Assembly (NCBI GenBank): GCA_041394185.1
Contig: JAWKIQ010000001.1
Location: 868,001 to 932,000 of the forward strand
Direction: 5' to 3'
DNA length: 64,000 nucleotides
Origin: Acidimicrobiales bacterium
Lineage (GTDB): Bacteria > Actinomycetota > Acidimicrobiia > Acidimicrobiales > Poriferisodalaceae
The translations under genes and the position numbers were made by a program. The notes beneath the pieces were generated by a model. That model had not been told where the DNA came from, did not search any database, and saw only the letters and a list, made by a program, of their open reading frames with translations. Positions 54,504 to 64,000 of this stretch are shown one piece after another (the first letter of the stretch is position 1; every line of letters starts with the position of its first letter).

Positions 54504-54509
54504 TAGTAT
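54504..54509 (+). promoter_or_regulatory. Putative leaderless -10 box of the purC-purF-purDM-purN-guaB unit
   Basis: TAGTAT, 6 bases before the purC GTG at 54516, within an 82-base gap after purQ. No Shine-Dalgarno sequence precedes the GTG. Confidence 0.48.
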
Positions 54510-54515
54510 CGACCC

Positions 54516-55463
54516 GTGGAGCCTCTGCCTACGTTCACCGATCTGGCACTGGACCTACCCGACCACCGCAGCGGCAAGGTTCGCGAATCGTGGGCCCTCG
54601 GTTCGGGGCGGCGGCTCATCGTCACCACCGATCGCATCAGTGCTTTCGACAGGGTCATCGGCGCCATTCCCCACAAGGGTCAGGTGCTGAATCAGCTGGC
54701 TGCATGGTGGTTCGACCGCACCGACGACATCGTTGCCAATCACGTCGTGTCGGTTCCAGATCCCAACGCCACGATCGCCATAGACGCCAACCCACTGCCG
54801 GTAGAGGTCGTCGTGCGAGGACGCCTGACCGGCAGTACTTCGACATCGGTGTTGCCCATGTACATGCAGGGCCTTCGCCAGATGTACGGGTACACGCTGC
54901 CCGATGGCATCGAACCCCATGGGCTGCTTCCCGAACCCCTCATCACACCCACGACCAAGGCCCTCGCCGGCCAGCACGACCAGCCGATCTCGGTGGCCGA
55001 GGTCGCCGACAGCGGGCTGGTCGAGTCGGGGTTGTGGGCCGAGGTGCAAAAGGTCGCCTTGGCCCTGTTCGAGCGGGGCACCGAGCTGGCCGCTGCCGCG
55101 GGTTTCGTGCTGGCCGACACCAAATACGAGTTCGGCACTGCCGCAGACGGAACCCTGCTGCTGATCGACGAGATGCACACGCCCGACTCGTCTCGATTCT
55201 GGGCCGTCGAGACCTTGGACGAGCGCATCGCGGCCGGGTTGGTGCCCGAGAGCTTCGACAAAGAGCCTGTACGTCTGGCGCTGCGAGGCCTGGGCTACCG
55301 CGGTGATGGGCCGCCGCCCGCCCTGCCCGCCGAGGTGGTCGCGGCTGCCTCGCAGCGGTATGTGGCCATATACGAGCGGCTCACCGGACTCGAGTTCGTA
55401 CCGGGACCACAGCCCGCGGCGCAGCGCATCACCGAGGCGCTGGCCAGAGAGGAGATCTCGTGA
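54516..55463 (+). CDS. purC: Phosphoribosylaminoimidazole-succinocarboxamide (SAICAR) synthase
   Basis: The 315-residue enzyme has SGKVRESWALGSGRRLIVTT, TDRISAFDRVIGAIPHKG, VVVRGRLTGSTSTS and LADTKYEFG, DEMHTPDSSRFW. These are the PurC hallmarks, in the long form like yeast ADE1. It joins aspartate to CAIR with ATP. Its stop overlaps the purF GTG. Confidence 0.95.
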   Translation: MEPLPTFTDLALDLPDHRSGKVRESWALGSGRRLIVTTDRISAFDRVIGAIPHKGQVLNQLAAWWFDRTDDIVANHVVSVPDPNATIAIDANPLPVEVVVRGRLTGSTSTSVLPMYMQGLRQMYGYTLPDGIEPHGLLPEPLITPTTKALAGQHDQPISVAEVADSGLVESGLWAEVQKVALALFERGTELAAAAGFVLADTKYEFGTAADGTLLLIDEMHTPDSSRFWAVETLDERIAAGLVPESFDKEPVRLALRGLGYRGDGPPPALPAEVVAAASQRYVAIYERLTGLEFVPGPQPAAQRITEALAREEIS

Positions 55464-56897
55464 TCGATTCACCCGCAGCGGAGGAACCCGCCCACTCCGA
55501 CTCGCCCAAGGAAGAATGCGGCGTCGTAGGCGTTTCGGCGCCGGGCGGTGACGCCGCCAGGCGAGCGTTCTTCGGGCTGTACGTTGCAGCACCGCGGTCA
55601 AGAAGCCGCAGGCATAGCGGTGGCCGATGGCCGCGCGATTCGCACCCACAAGGGTCGAGGCCTGGTTTCACAGGTCTTCGAATCGGGAACACTCGACCCA
55701 CTGGTAGGTGATCTGGCCATCGGCCACACGCGCTACTCGACCACCGGGTCCAACAACGAGCGCAACGTGCAGCCATATGTCGTGGAGACCATCCATGGTC
55801 CGCTGGGTGTGGCACACAACGGCAACGTCGTGAACGCCGACCAGCTGCGCGTGAAGCTCTTGGAACGTGGTGCCGGCCTGCAGAGTTCGTCCGACAGCGA
55901 GGTGTTGGCCTTGATGTTGGCCGCAGCCGAGGGAACGTCGTGGGAGGAGCGCCTGGCTTCGGTGATGCCGTCGTGGACCGGTGCGTACAGCCTGGTGATC
56001 CTCAGCGGCACCAAGGTGATCGCCGCGACCCGTGGGGGTTTCGCCCCCTGTCGTTGGGTCGGCTTCCTACAGGCGGTCACGCCGTGGCCTCCGAAACCGG
56101 AGCCCTTCGCACCCTGGGGTGCGAGTCGATTCGCGAGATCACGCCCGGCGAGATCGTGGTGCTGCAGGGTCCGGTGGCTCGCACGTATCACGCCCTGCCA
56201 CCGGCCGAACGGGGCGCCAGGTGCACGTTCGAGCACATCTACTTCAGCAGGCCCGACGCCAACTGGGACGGCATGAACGTTCACCAGGCCAGGCAGCGGC
56301 TGGGCGAGGCGCTGGCCCGCGAGCACCCGGTTGCCGCCGACGTGGTGATTCCGGTTCCTGACTCGTCCACCCCGGCAGCCATCGGCTACGCAGCGGCTTC
56401 GGGAGTCATCTACAACGAGGGGTTCGTCAAGAACCGCTACATCGGGCGCACCTTCATCGAGCCCACCGACGATCTGCGCCGCCAGGGCGTCGCGCTCAAG
56501 TTCAACACCCTGCCCGAGAACATCATGGGCAGGCGCGTTGTGGTGATCGACGACTCGATAGTTCGGGGAACCACCAGCGGCCCACTGGTTCGGCTGCTGC
56601 GCGAGGCAGGCGCGGTCGAAGTGCATGTGCGCATCACATGTCCACCTATCGCACCCGTGCTTCTTCGGCGTCGACATGGGTACCTACGACGAGCTGATAG
56701 CGCACCATCTGAGCGTCGACGAGATCGCCAGCCACATCGGAGCCGACAGCCTGGGGTTCCTCAGCGTCGACGCGATGATGAATGCGCTGGGCCGCGAAGA
56801 CGGCTACTGCAACGCCTGTTTCACCGGCGAGTACCCGGTGCCCGTGCAGCTCGAGCTGGGGGGCACCAAGCAGCGCTTCGACGGGGTGTTGGCGTGA
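55460..56897 (+). CDS. purF: Amidophosphoribosyltransferase, with three frameshifts
   Basis: The parts in order are: EECGVVGVSAPGGDAARRAF, where the Cys after EE is the mature N-terminal nucleophile; LQHRGQEAAGIAVADGRAI to VIAATR; DPWGFRPLSLGRLPTGGHAV to RITCPP; HPCFFGVDMGTYDELIAHHL to the end, with the iron-sulfur-type CNACFTGEYPV. PRPP-loop VVVIDDSIVRGTTSG is intact. Frames change near 55588, 56027 and 56650. Joined, it is about 478 residues, family-typical. It makes phosphoribosylamine, the first purine step. Because the other pur genes are intact, assembly indels are the likelier cause. Confidence 0.9.
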
Positions 56898-59220
56898 GGG
56901 TCCTGCTGATCGGATCGGGAGCCAGAGAGCACGCGCTGGCCTCGGCCATTTCACGCTCGCCAAAGCTGACATCGCTGGCGGTGGCCCCAGGCAACGCAGG
57001 CACCGGCGTGTGGAACGTCGATCTCGACGTGACATCCCACGAAGCGGTGGCCGACTGGTGCGTCGCCGAGCAGATGGACCTGGTCGTCGTGGGGCCCGAG
57101 GCTCCGCTGGTCGAGGGCATCGTCGACGTGCTTGCCGCCAGGGGAGTGGCTGCATTCGGGCCCACCGCGGCCGCCGCCCGGCTCGAGGGCTCGAAGGCGT
57201 TCACCCGCCAATTCGCTGCCCGCCACGGTATTCCCGGCCCCCGGAGCGAGACCTTCAGCGACGCTGAGGCTGCCAAGGCGGCTCTCGACGCGTTCGGCGG
57301 CGTGGCTGTGGTGAAGGCCGACGGAATAGCTGCGGGCAAGGGCGTCGTGGTGCCGACCGACCGGGCCCAGGCCGAGGCGGCCCTCGATGCCATGTTGGTC
57401 GATGCGGCCATGGGCGTTGCCGGAGCAACGGTGGTTCTCGAAGAGTTGATGGTGGGCGAAGAGATCAGCCTGTTCGGCATCAGCGACGGGCGCTCGGTCG
57501 TTGTTCTTGGCACCGCCCAGGACCACAAGCGGGTGGGCGCCGGTGACACCGGGCCCAACACGGGCGGCATGGGGGCGTTCAGCCCTGTGCCCGGCATCGA
57601 CGCCGGGTTGCAGGATCAGCTGGCCCAGGTGTTCCTCCAACGAGCGATAGATGGCATGGCTGCCGACGGAACGTCCTATGCGGGCGTGCTCTATGCCGGC
57701 CTGATGCTGACATCCGATGGCCCCAAGCTGGTCGAGTACAACTGTCGCTTCGGTGACCCCGAGGCGCAGGTGCTGTTGCCGCTGGTCGAGTCCGACGTAC
57801 TCGAGCTGTTGTGGGCCGCGGCCAACGGAACCGTGGCCGACGTCGAGGTTCACTTGTCGCCCGAAACAGCCGCCTGCGTTGTGGTTGCCGCCGACGGCTA
57901 CCCGGCAGCGCCCACGACGGGGGTTGCCGTCCCCGACGTGTCGCCGGGCCGGGACGTCACCGTGTTCCACGCCGGCACCCGGCGCGACACCGATGGACGT
58001 CTGGTCAGCGCCGGCGGGCGGGTACTGACCATCACCGGTCGTGGCAGCGGGTTGGGGCCCGCCCTCGATGCGGCCTACTCGGTGGTTGACCAGGTGGTGG
58101 GCGACGGCCTGTTCGCCCGCCCCGACATCGGCTGGCGACACGACCCCAGACGAGCAGCGGCCGGCGCCACCTCCGCTGATGTTGCGTCCGCGGCCGGTGC
58201 CGTCGATGCGTATGCCGCGTCGGGGGTGTCGCTCGAGGCCGGGGCAGCCACAATCGACCGCATCGCCGATGCCGTCAAGAGCACCCACAACGAGTTCGTC
58301 GTGTCGGGCCTGGGTTCGTTCGGCGGCGTGTTCGACCTGGCGGCGGTAGGGGGCATGAGCCGACCGTTGCTGGTGTCTTCCACCGACACCACCGGCACCA
58401 AACCCATCCTGGCCGAACAGACCGGTCGCTGGCGCGGGATCGGGGCCGACATCGTCAACCACGGCATCAACGACGTGCTGGTTCAGGGTGCCAAACCGTT
58501 GTTCATGCTCGACACCGTGTCGGCGGCGAATCTCGATCCGGAGATCGTCGGACAGGTCGTCGACGGCATGGCCGAGGCCTGCCGCGCTGCGGGGTGTGTT
58601 CTGATCGGTGGCGAGACCGCCGAGGTTCCAGGGGTTCTGACCCCAGGTTCTGTCGACGTTGCGGGCACCATGATCGGGGTCGTCGACCGGCCCGACCTGC
58701 TTCCGCGCTCGGGCATAGCCGCGGGTCACGTTTTGGTGGGCTTGGCCAGTTCGGGTCTTCACACCAATGGCTACAGCCTGGCCCGCCGCGCCGTCGCCGA
58801 CCGATCGCTCGACGAGCCACTGCCCGGTGGATCGGGCGAGACCTTCGCCGACGCGCTGTTGGCGGTGCATCGGTCTTACCTCGACGTGCTGGCGTCGGGT
58901 TTGAAGGCATGCCTCATCGATGCCCTCGCCCACATCACTGGAGGCGGCCTGGTCGACAACCTGCCCAGGGTGCTTCCCGACTCGCTTGGCGCGGTCATCG
59001 ACACAACCTCGTGGCCCCGACTGCCGATCTTCGACTTCCTGATCGACTGGGCCGATCTAGACCTGTACGACGCCCACCAAATCCTCAACTGCGGCATCGG
59101 CATGGTGTGTGTTGTCGAACCAGCGAAGGTCGAGGTGTTGCAAGCCACCTTCGACGAATCCAGCTGGGTCATCGGCAGCGTCGTGCAATACGACGGGTTC
59201 GGCCCGAGGGTGAAGCTGTC

Positions 59221-59224
<4 letters not shown>
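56894..59224 (+). CDS. PurD-PurM fusion: phosphoribosylamine-glycine ligase / FGAM cyclo-ligase
   Basis: One open frame of 776 residues from the GTG at 56894. PurD is about 1-416: MRVLLIGSGAREHALA, VVGPEAPLVEGIVD, KADGIAAGKGVVVPTD, YNCRFGDPEAQVLLPL. A linker rich in alanine follows (about 417-436), then PurM, about 437-776: DAYAASGVSLEAGAATIDRI, TDTTGTKPILAEQTG, HGINDVLVQGAKPLFMLD, LIGGETAEVPGVL, HITGGGLVDNLPRVLP. Both parts look catalytically complete. The chain runs steps 2 and 5 of purine synthesis. purN follows with overlapping TTGA. The order matches the eukaryotic GARS-AIRS-GART protein. Confidence 0.93.
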
Positions 59225-59859
<635 letters not shown>

Positions 59860-59863
59860 CATC

Positions 59864-61346
59864 ATGACCACACCCAACCGTGCTCTAGAGCACAACTCCA
59901 AGCTGTTCGAGGGGTTCGAGTCGCTTACATTCGACGACCTGTTGGTGGTGCCGGGATGGAGCGAGCTGTTGCCTCACGAAGTCGACGTGTCGACCTCGCT
60001 TGCCGGTATGGGCCTGGGGGTTCCCCTGCTGTCGGCTGCAATGGACACCGTCACCGAGGCGCCCCTGGCGATCGCTCTCGCCCGCGAGGGCGGCATCGGT
60101 GTGCTGCACCGCAACCTGTCGGTCGAGGATCAGGCCGACCACGTCGAGCGGGTCAAGCTGTCGCAATCAGGCATGATCACGGCGCCCGTCAGCCTGCCGC
60201 CAACTGCGAGTCTGGCCGACGCCGAGTTGGTCATGAGCCGCCACAAGATCAGCGGCGTTCCCATCTGTGATCCGTCTGGTGTGTTGGTGGGCATCTTGAC
60301 CAACCGCGACGTCCGCTTCTGCACGTCGGCCGACGACACCCGGCCTGTCAGCGACTTCATGACATCGGAGGGCCTGGTCACCGCGCCCCTGGGCACCACG
60401 CTCGACGAGGCGGTGCAGATACTTCACCGCCACCGCATCGAGAAGCTTCCCCTGGTCGATACAGCTGGTCGCCTAGGCGGGCTCATCACGGTGAAGGACA
60501 TCAACAAGCGCATCGAGAAGCCCAATGCGTCGCTCGACGAGCAGGGTCGCCTGCGGGTTGGCGCAGCCGTTGGGGTGACCGACACCGTCGAGCGCGTCGA
60601 GGCGCTCGCCGACAAGGGCGTCGATTTCGTCGTCATCGACACCGCCCACGGACACACCAGGGGTGTCGTCGACGCCGTGCGGTCCATCAAGAAGGGCTGG
60701 CCCGACCTGCGAGTGGTGGGCGGCAACGTGGTGACGGCCGAGGGTGTGGCTGCGCTGGTCGATGCCGGCGCCGACGTCGTCAAGGTTGGCGTGGGTGCTG
60801 GGTCGATCTGCACCACCCGCCTGGTGGCCGGGGCCGGCATGCCCCAGATGAGCGCCATTTTCGAGTGCGCTCGAACCGGGCGCGAACTCGGGGTCCCGAT
60901 CATCGCCGACGGAGGGGTCGTGACCTCGGGCGACATCGTCAAGGCCTTCGTCGCCGGGGCCGACGCGGTCATGCTGGGCAACCTGCTGGCCGGAGTCGAC
61001 GAGGCCCCCGGCGACCTCGAGTTGGTCGACGGTGCGATGTGGAAGACCTATCGCGGCATGGGCTCGGCCGGCGCCATGCGCGGCAGGGCTGCCGACCGCT
61101 ATGGCACTGGTCAAGCGCCAGGCAAACACGTAGCCGAGGGTGTCGAAGGTCGTGTCCGGTATGCCGGTCGGCTAAGCGACCTGGTTTCGCAGCTGGTGGG
61201 CGGGCTCAGGTCTGGCATGGGCTACGCCGGGGCCGGCAGCCTCGACGACCTGCGCTTTGGCACCAGGCTCACCAGGGTCACGGGTGCGGGCCTTGCGCGA
61301 GTCTCACCCACACGACATCGCCGTGACCCGCGACGAATTGGCCTGA
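59864..61346 (+). CDS. guaB: IMP dehydrogenase, with a C-terminal frameshift near 61291
   Basis: GAGAGGTGA precedes the ATG at 59864. The barrel has FDDLLVVPGWSELLP, VGAGSICTTRLVAGAGMPQ with Cys316 as the IMP-binding thiol, IADGGVVTSGDIVKAF and YRGMGSAGAM. Two CBS domains lie between about 105 and 215. The family ending RESHPHDIAVTRDELA appears one base out of frame after VTGAGL, with stop at 61344-61346; removing one C of the CC at 61291-61292 restores it, giving about 493 residues. Otherwise the frame would run on to 61840 into the clcA region. It makes XMP for GMP synthesis. Confidence 0.93.
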
Positions 61347-61383
61347 AGTCACGACGGCTTGGGGCCGTGCCCGGGGTGGCGTG

Positions 61384-61389
61384 TACGGT
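61384..61389 (+). promoter_or_regulatory. Putative leaderless -10 box of the ClC gene
   Basis: TACGGT, 8 bases before the GTG at 61398, in the gap after the true guaB stop. Confidence 0.33.
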
Positions 61390-61397
61390 GAAACCCC

Positions 61398-63170
61398 GTG
61401 GCGCTGGGGGCAGACGGGGACGGCAAACGACCGATCGTCGCCGTGTCGCGCACCGGCCCGGTGCAGCTGATGGGCCGCCCGGTTCGTCTCAGCGAGAACC
61501 AGCTGTTCGCCGTGTTGGCCGTGGTGGTGGGCCTCGGTGGTGGGCTGTCGGCGGTGGTGTTCCACGAGATGATCGACTTCTTGAGCCACGACGTGTTCGG
61601 TCGCATCGACGAGGCGCTCGGTGGTTGGGGCCGGTTCGCTGTGGTGCCAGGGCTGTTGGTCGGCGCCTTGCTGGTGGGGCCGATGGTGACGCGGTGGGCC
61701 AGCGAAGCCAAGGGTCACGGTGTGCCCGAGGTCATCGAGGCCGTGGCCGTGCGCGGCGGGCGGATACGGGCCCGGGTGCCCGTGGTGAAGGCCATAGCGT
61801 CGGCCATAACCATCAGCTCAGGTGGTTCGGCCGGGCGTGAGGGGCCGATAGTCCAGATCGGCTCAGCGATCGGTTCCATCATCACCCGGCCGTTCAAGAT
61901 GTCGGACCGTCGCAGGCGCACGTTCGTTGCCGCCGGAGCAGCGGCCGGCATCGCAGCCATCTTCAACGCCCCACTGGCCGGCGTGTTCTTTGCACTAGAG
62001 GTCATACTGCGCAGCTTCACCGCACGCGGGTTCTCCACCGTTGTGATCTCGGCGGTAACGGCCAATGCCGTGTGGCGGGTGCTGGTCAGCGACGACCCGG
62101 TTCTGACCTCTGAGGTGTACGCGCTCGAAGAACCGGTCGAGTTGGTGTTCTACGGCCTGCTCGGAATCTCGGCGGCGATAGTCGCCTTGCTGTTCGTCAA
62201 GGTGCTCTACATCATCGAGGACTGGTTCGAGGAGTCTCCGATACGGCCCGAGCTGCGTCCGGTCGTGGGTGCCTTGGCGGTTGGAGCCGTCGGTATCGCT
62301 TCGTTCGACCTGTTGGGCGCAGGCCTGGCCGGCATAGACAAGGCGTTGGCGGGCCAGTTCGCCACCAGCACCCTGCTGTTGTTGGTGTTGGGCAAGATCT
62401 TGGCGACGTCGTTCACGTTGGGCTCGGGCGGTTCGGGTGGCGTGTTCTCGCCCAGCCTGTTCACCGGCGCCCTGTTGGGGGCCCTGTTCGGCGACGTGAT
62501 CACCGAGCTGTTCCCTGGGTCCTCGGCCCCCGCCGGAGCCTATGCAGTTGTGGGAATGGCGGCCGTGTTCGCCGCCGCGGCGCAGGCACCCATGTCGTCG
62601 ATATTCATCGTGTTCGAGATGACCTCGGACTTTGGCCTGATCATGCCGCTGATGCTGGCCTGTGCTGCCGCGACCGTGGTGTACACGGCCGTCAACCCCA
62701 ACTCGATCTACATGGAGAAGATCCGCCGAAGGCACGTGACCATCGACGCTCCTCCAGACCCGAGCGACCTGGCATCGATACCGCTGTCGCATGCCGCCGA
62801 GGCCAAGTATCTGTCGATGTTTCGTACCCGCACCACCAACGACGCCGTGCGCCTGATGAAGGAAAGCCGCGAGGAGTTCGCGCTCATCGTGGCGCCCGAC
62901 CGCTCGTACAAAGGGGTGGTTTGGCTGGACGACCTCGAGGAGCTCGATCCCGATCAGCCCAAGCAACTGATCGAGGTCGCCGACGACGAGCATCCGGTCG
63001 GCTACCCAGACAAGTCGCTGGCCGACGGCATGGCCTTGTTCGAGAGCGGCGTCACCATGGTGCCCATCGTCGACTGGAACCAGCGCCTGTTGGGCGTGGC
63101 GACCGCCCAGTCGGTGATCCGCGCCTACGAGGCGGCCAAGGGCGGCATGCTCGCCGGCGAACAAGACTGA
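61398..63170 (+). CDS. ClC-family chloride transporter/channel with CBS pair
   Basis: The 590-residue protein has ClC helices with the ion-pathway motifs GSAGREGPIVQIG, including the gating Glu148, and GSGGSGGVFSPSLFTGALLG. The position of the GSGIP motif reads GHGVPEV, a variant found in a CBS-containing bacterial subgroup. The C-terminal region (about 455-590) forms a CBS pair: FRTRTTNDAVRLMKESREE and ADGMALFESGVTMVPIVDWN. It moves chloride, as a channel or a proton exchanger; CBS domains often sense adenine nucleotides. Confidence 0.9.
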   Translation: MALGADGDGKRPIVAVSRTGPVQLMGRPVRLSENQLFAVLAVVVGLGGGLSAVVFHEMIDFLSHDVFGRIDEALGGWGRFAVVPGLLVGALLVGPMVTRWASEAKGHGVPEVIEAVAVRGGRIRARVPVVKAIASAITISSGGSAGREGPIVQIGSAIGSIITRPFKMSDRRRRTFVAAGAAAGIAAIFNAPLAGVFFALEVILRSFTARGFSTVVISAVTANAVWRVLVSDDPVLTSEVYALEEPVELVFYGLLGISAAIVALLFVKVLYIIEDWFEESPIRPELRPVVGALAVGAVGIASFDLLGAGLAGIDKALAGQFATSTLLLLVLGKILATSFTLGSGGSGGVFSPSLFTGALLGALFGDVITELFPGSSAPAGAYAVVGMAAVFAAAAQAPMSSIFIVFEMTSDFGLIMPLMLACAAATVVYTAVNPNSIYMEKIRRRHVTIDAPPDPSDLASIPLSHAAEAKYLSMFRTRTTNDAVRLMKESREEFALIVAPDRSYKGVVWLDDLEELDPDQPKQLIEVADDEHPVGYPDKSLADGMALFESGVTMVPIVDWNQRLLGVATAQSVIRAYEAAKGGMLAGEQD

Positions 63171-63228
63171 CTCGGCCGTTACCCGGCAACAACCGCTAGC
63201 CCGAGCGATACCTGCAATCATGGGCGAC

Positions 63229-64000
63229 ATGAGCCGATACGAAGTCGCCATTGCGGGTGCCGGCATCACCGGGTTGGTCACCGCCCTCGAACTCCACGAG
63301 CGCGGCCACCGGGTGCGGGTGTTCGAGGAGGTCAAAGACATCAAGCCCTTGGGCGTGGGGCTGAACATCTTGCCTCACAGCGCTGTTCACCTCGATCGGC
63401 TGGGTGTGCTGGACCGCATGCTGGCCAGGGGCGTCGCGACGTCGAACCTCGACTACATCAACATCCAGGGTCAGACCCTCTGGTCCGAGCCGCGCGGCCT
63501 GTCGGCCGGCTATCCGGTTCCGCAGGTCTCCATGTACCGCGGCGTGCTGCAGTTCGAGCTGTTGGCCGCGGTCAAGGAGCGACTGGGCGATGATGCTGTC
63601 GTGTCGGGTATGCGGGCGGTGGCTGGCCGCGACGAGCCCGACAGCAATCAGGCCGTGCTGACGGTCGAGCACCGCGACTCTGGCGAGCGTGTCGATGTGG
63701 TCGCCGACCTCGTCATCGGGTGCGACGGCATCCACAGCCGTGTGCGGCGCGAGTTCGCAGGCGACGAGGGCCCGCCGCTGTGGAACGGCCAGATGTTGTG
63801 GCGATCGGTCACGCGCATGAAGCCATACCGCGATGGCCGAACGATGTTCATGGCAGGCACCAACGAGGTCAAGTTGGTCGCGTACCCGCTGACCGAGGTG
63901 GGCGATGACGGCATGTGCGACATCAACTGGATCGCCGAGCTTCGGATGGACCCCAACGACATGCCCGACCGCGAAGACTGGAACCGGCTGGGGCAACGAT
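63229..64000 (+). CDS. FAD-dependent aromatic monooxygenase (UbiH/salicylate hydroxylase-like), cut at window end
   Basis: The frame starts MSRYEVAIAGAGITGLVTAL (an in-frame ATG at 63220 is an alternative) with the FAD dinucleotide motif GAGITG, and includes GLNILPHSAVHLDRLG and the second FAD motif VIGCDGIHSRVRREF. About 257 residues are visible; the rest lies outside. This group adds a hydroxyl to aromatic rings with NAD(P)H and O2. Substrate unknown. Confidence 0.9.
   Translation, partial: MSRYEVAIAGAGITGLVTALELHERGHRVRVFEEVKDIKPLGVGLNILPHSAVHLDRLGVLDRMLARGVATSNLDYINIQGQTLWSEPRGLSAGYPVPQVSMYRGVLQFELLAAVKERLGDDAVVSGMRAVAGRDEPDSNQAVLTVEHRDSGERVDVVADLVIGCDGIHSRVRREFAGDEGPPLWNGQMLWRSVTRMKPYRDGRTMFMAGTNEVKLVAYPLTEVGDDGMCDINWIAELRMDPNDMPDREDWNRLGQR

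Noticed and set aside
59864..61840. 658-residue IMP dehydrogenase with a novel C-terminal domain
   Set aside because: The normal GuaB ending is present one base out of frame and ends at 61346; the extra sequence is the shadow of the ClC gene.

Overview
The window looks like chromosomal DNA from a high-G+C actinobacterium, plausibly Acidimicrobiia. The grounds are strong G+C bias, frequent GTG and TTG starts, many start codons preceded by TANNNT 6-8 bases upstream (leaderless signature), a wealth of acyl-CoA enzymes, two molybdenum-hydroxylase operons, a single-chain acyl-CoA carboxylase and a decayed DUF222/HNH gene. The taxonomic call is inference. No rRNA, tRNA, CRISPR array or intact transposase was seen.

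Layout. 1-8.7 kb: a cut thiolase, an FAD oxidoreductase, a hotdog thioesterase, TauE and MFS transporters, an AcuI-type reductase, a divergent crotonase/SDR pair sharing a palindromic promoter, a coiled-coil protein and a universal stress protein. 8.8-12.7 kb: a Mo-hydroxylase operon (FAD, 2Fe-2S and Mo subunits) on the minus strand. 12.8-17 kb: a MacB/FtsX-type ABC exporter, an MscS channel and a 27-bp tandem repeat. 17-24.2 kb: fatty-acid or aromatic acyl-CoA genes, then a second Mo-hydroxylase operon ending in a MoaD/ThiS-like gene. 24.2-31.2 kb: a BC-BCCP-CT carboxylase, a rhodanese, a DUF2461 protein and the kbl-tdh threonine-degradation pair. 31.2-33.6 kb: an H-NOX gas sensor with a c-di-GMP EAL phosphodiesterase. 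33.7-37.4 kb: an epoxide hydrolase and a ribE-ribBA-ribH operon under an FMN riboswitch. 37.4-39.7 kb: no intact gene; a large imperfect inverted repeat and DUF222/HNH remnants. 39.7-50.7 kb: mixed metabolic, transport and GGDEF genes. 50.8-61.3 kb: a purine cluster purSL-purQ-purC-purF-purDM-purN-guaB, with PurD and PurM fused in one chain. 61.4-64 kb: a ClC transporter and a cut FAD monooxygenase.

Seven otherwise convincing genes, including purF (three breaks) and guaB, are interrupted by small frameshifts, several of them in short G or C runs. This pattern is better explained by residual indel errors in the assembly than by real gene loss, and those genes are annotated across the breaks.
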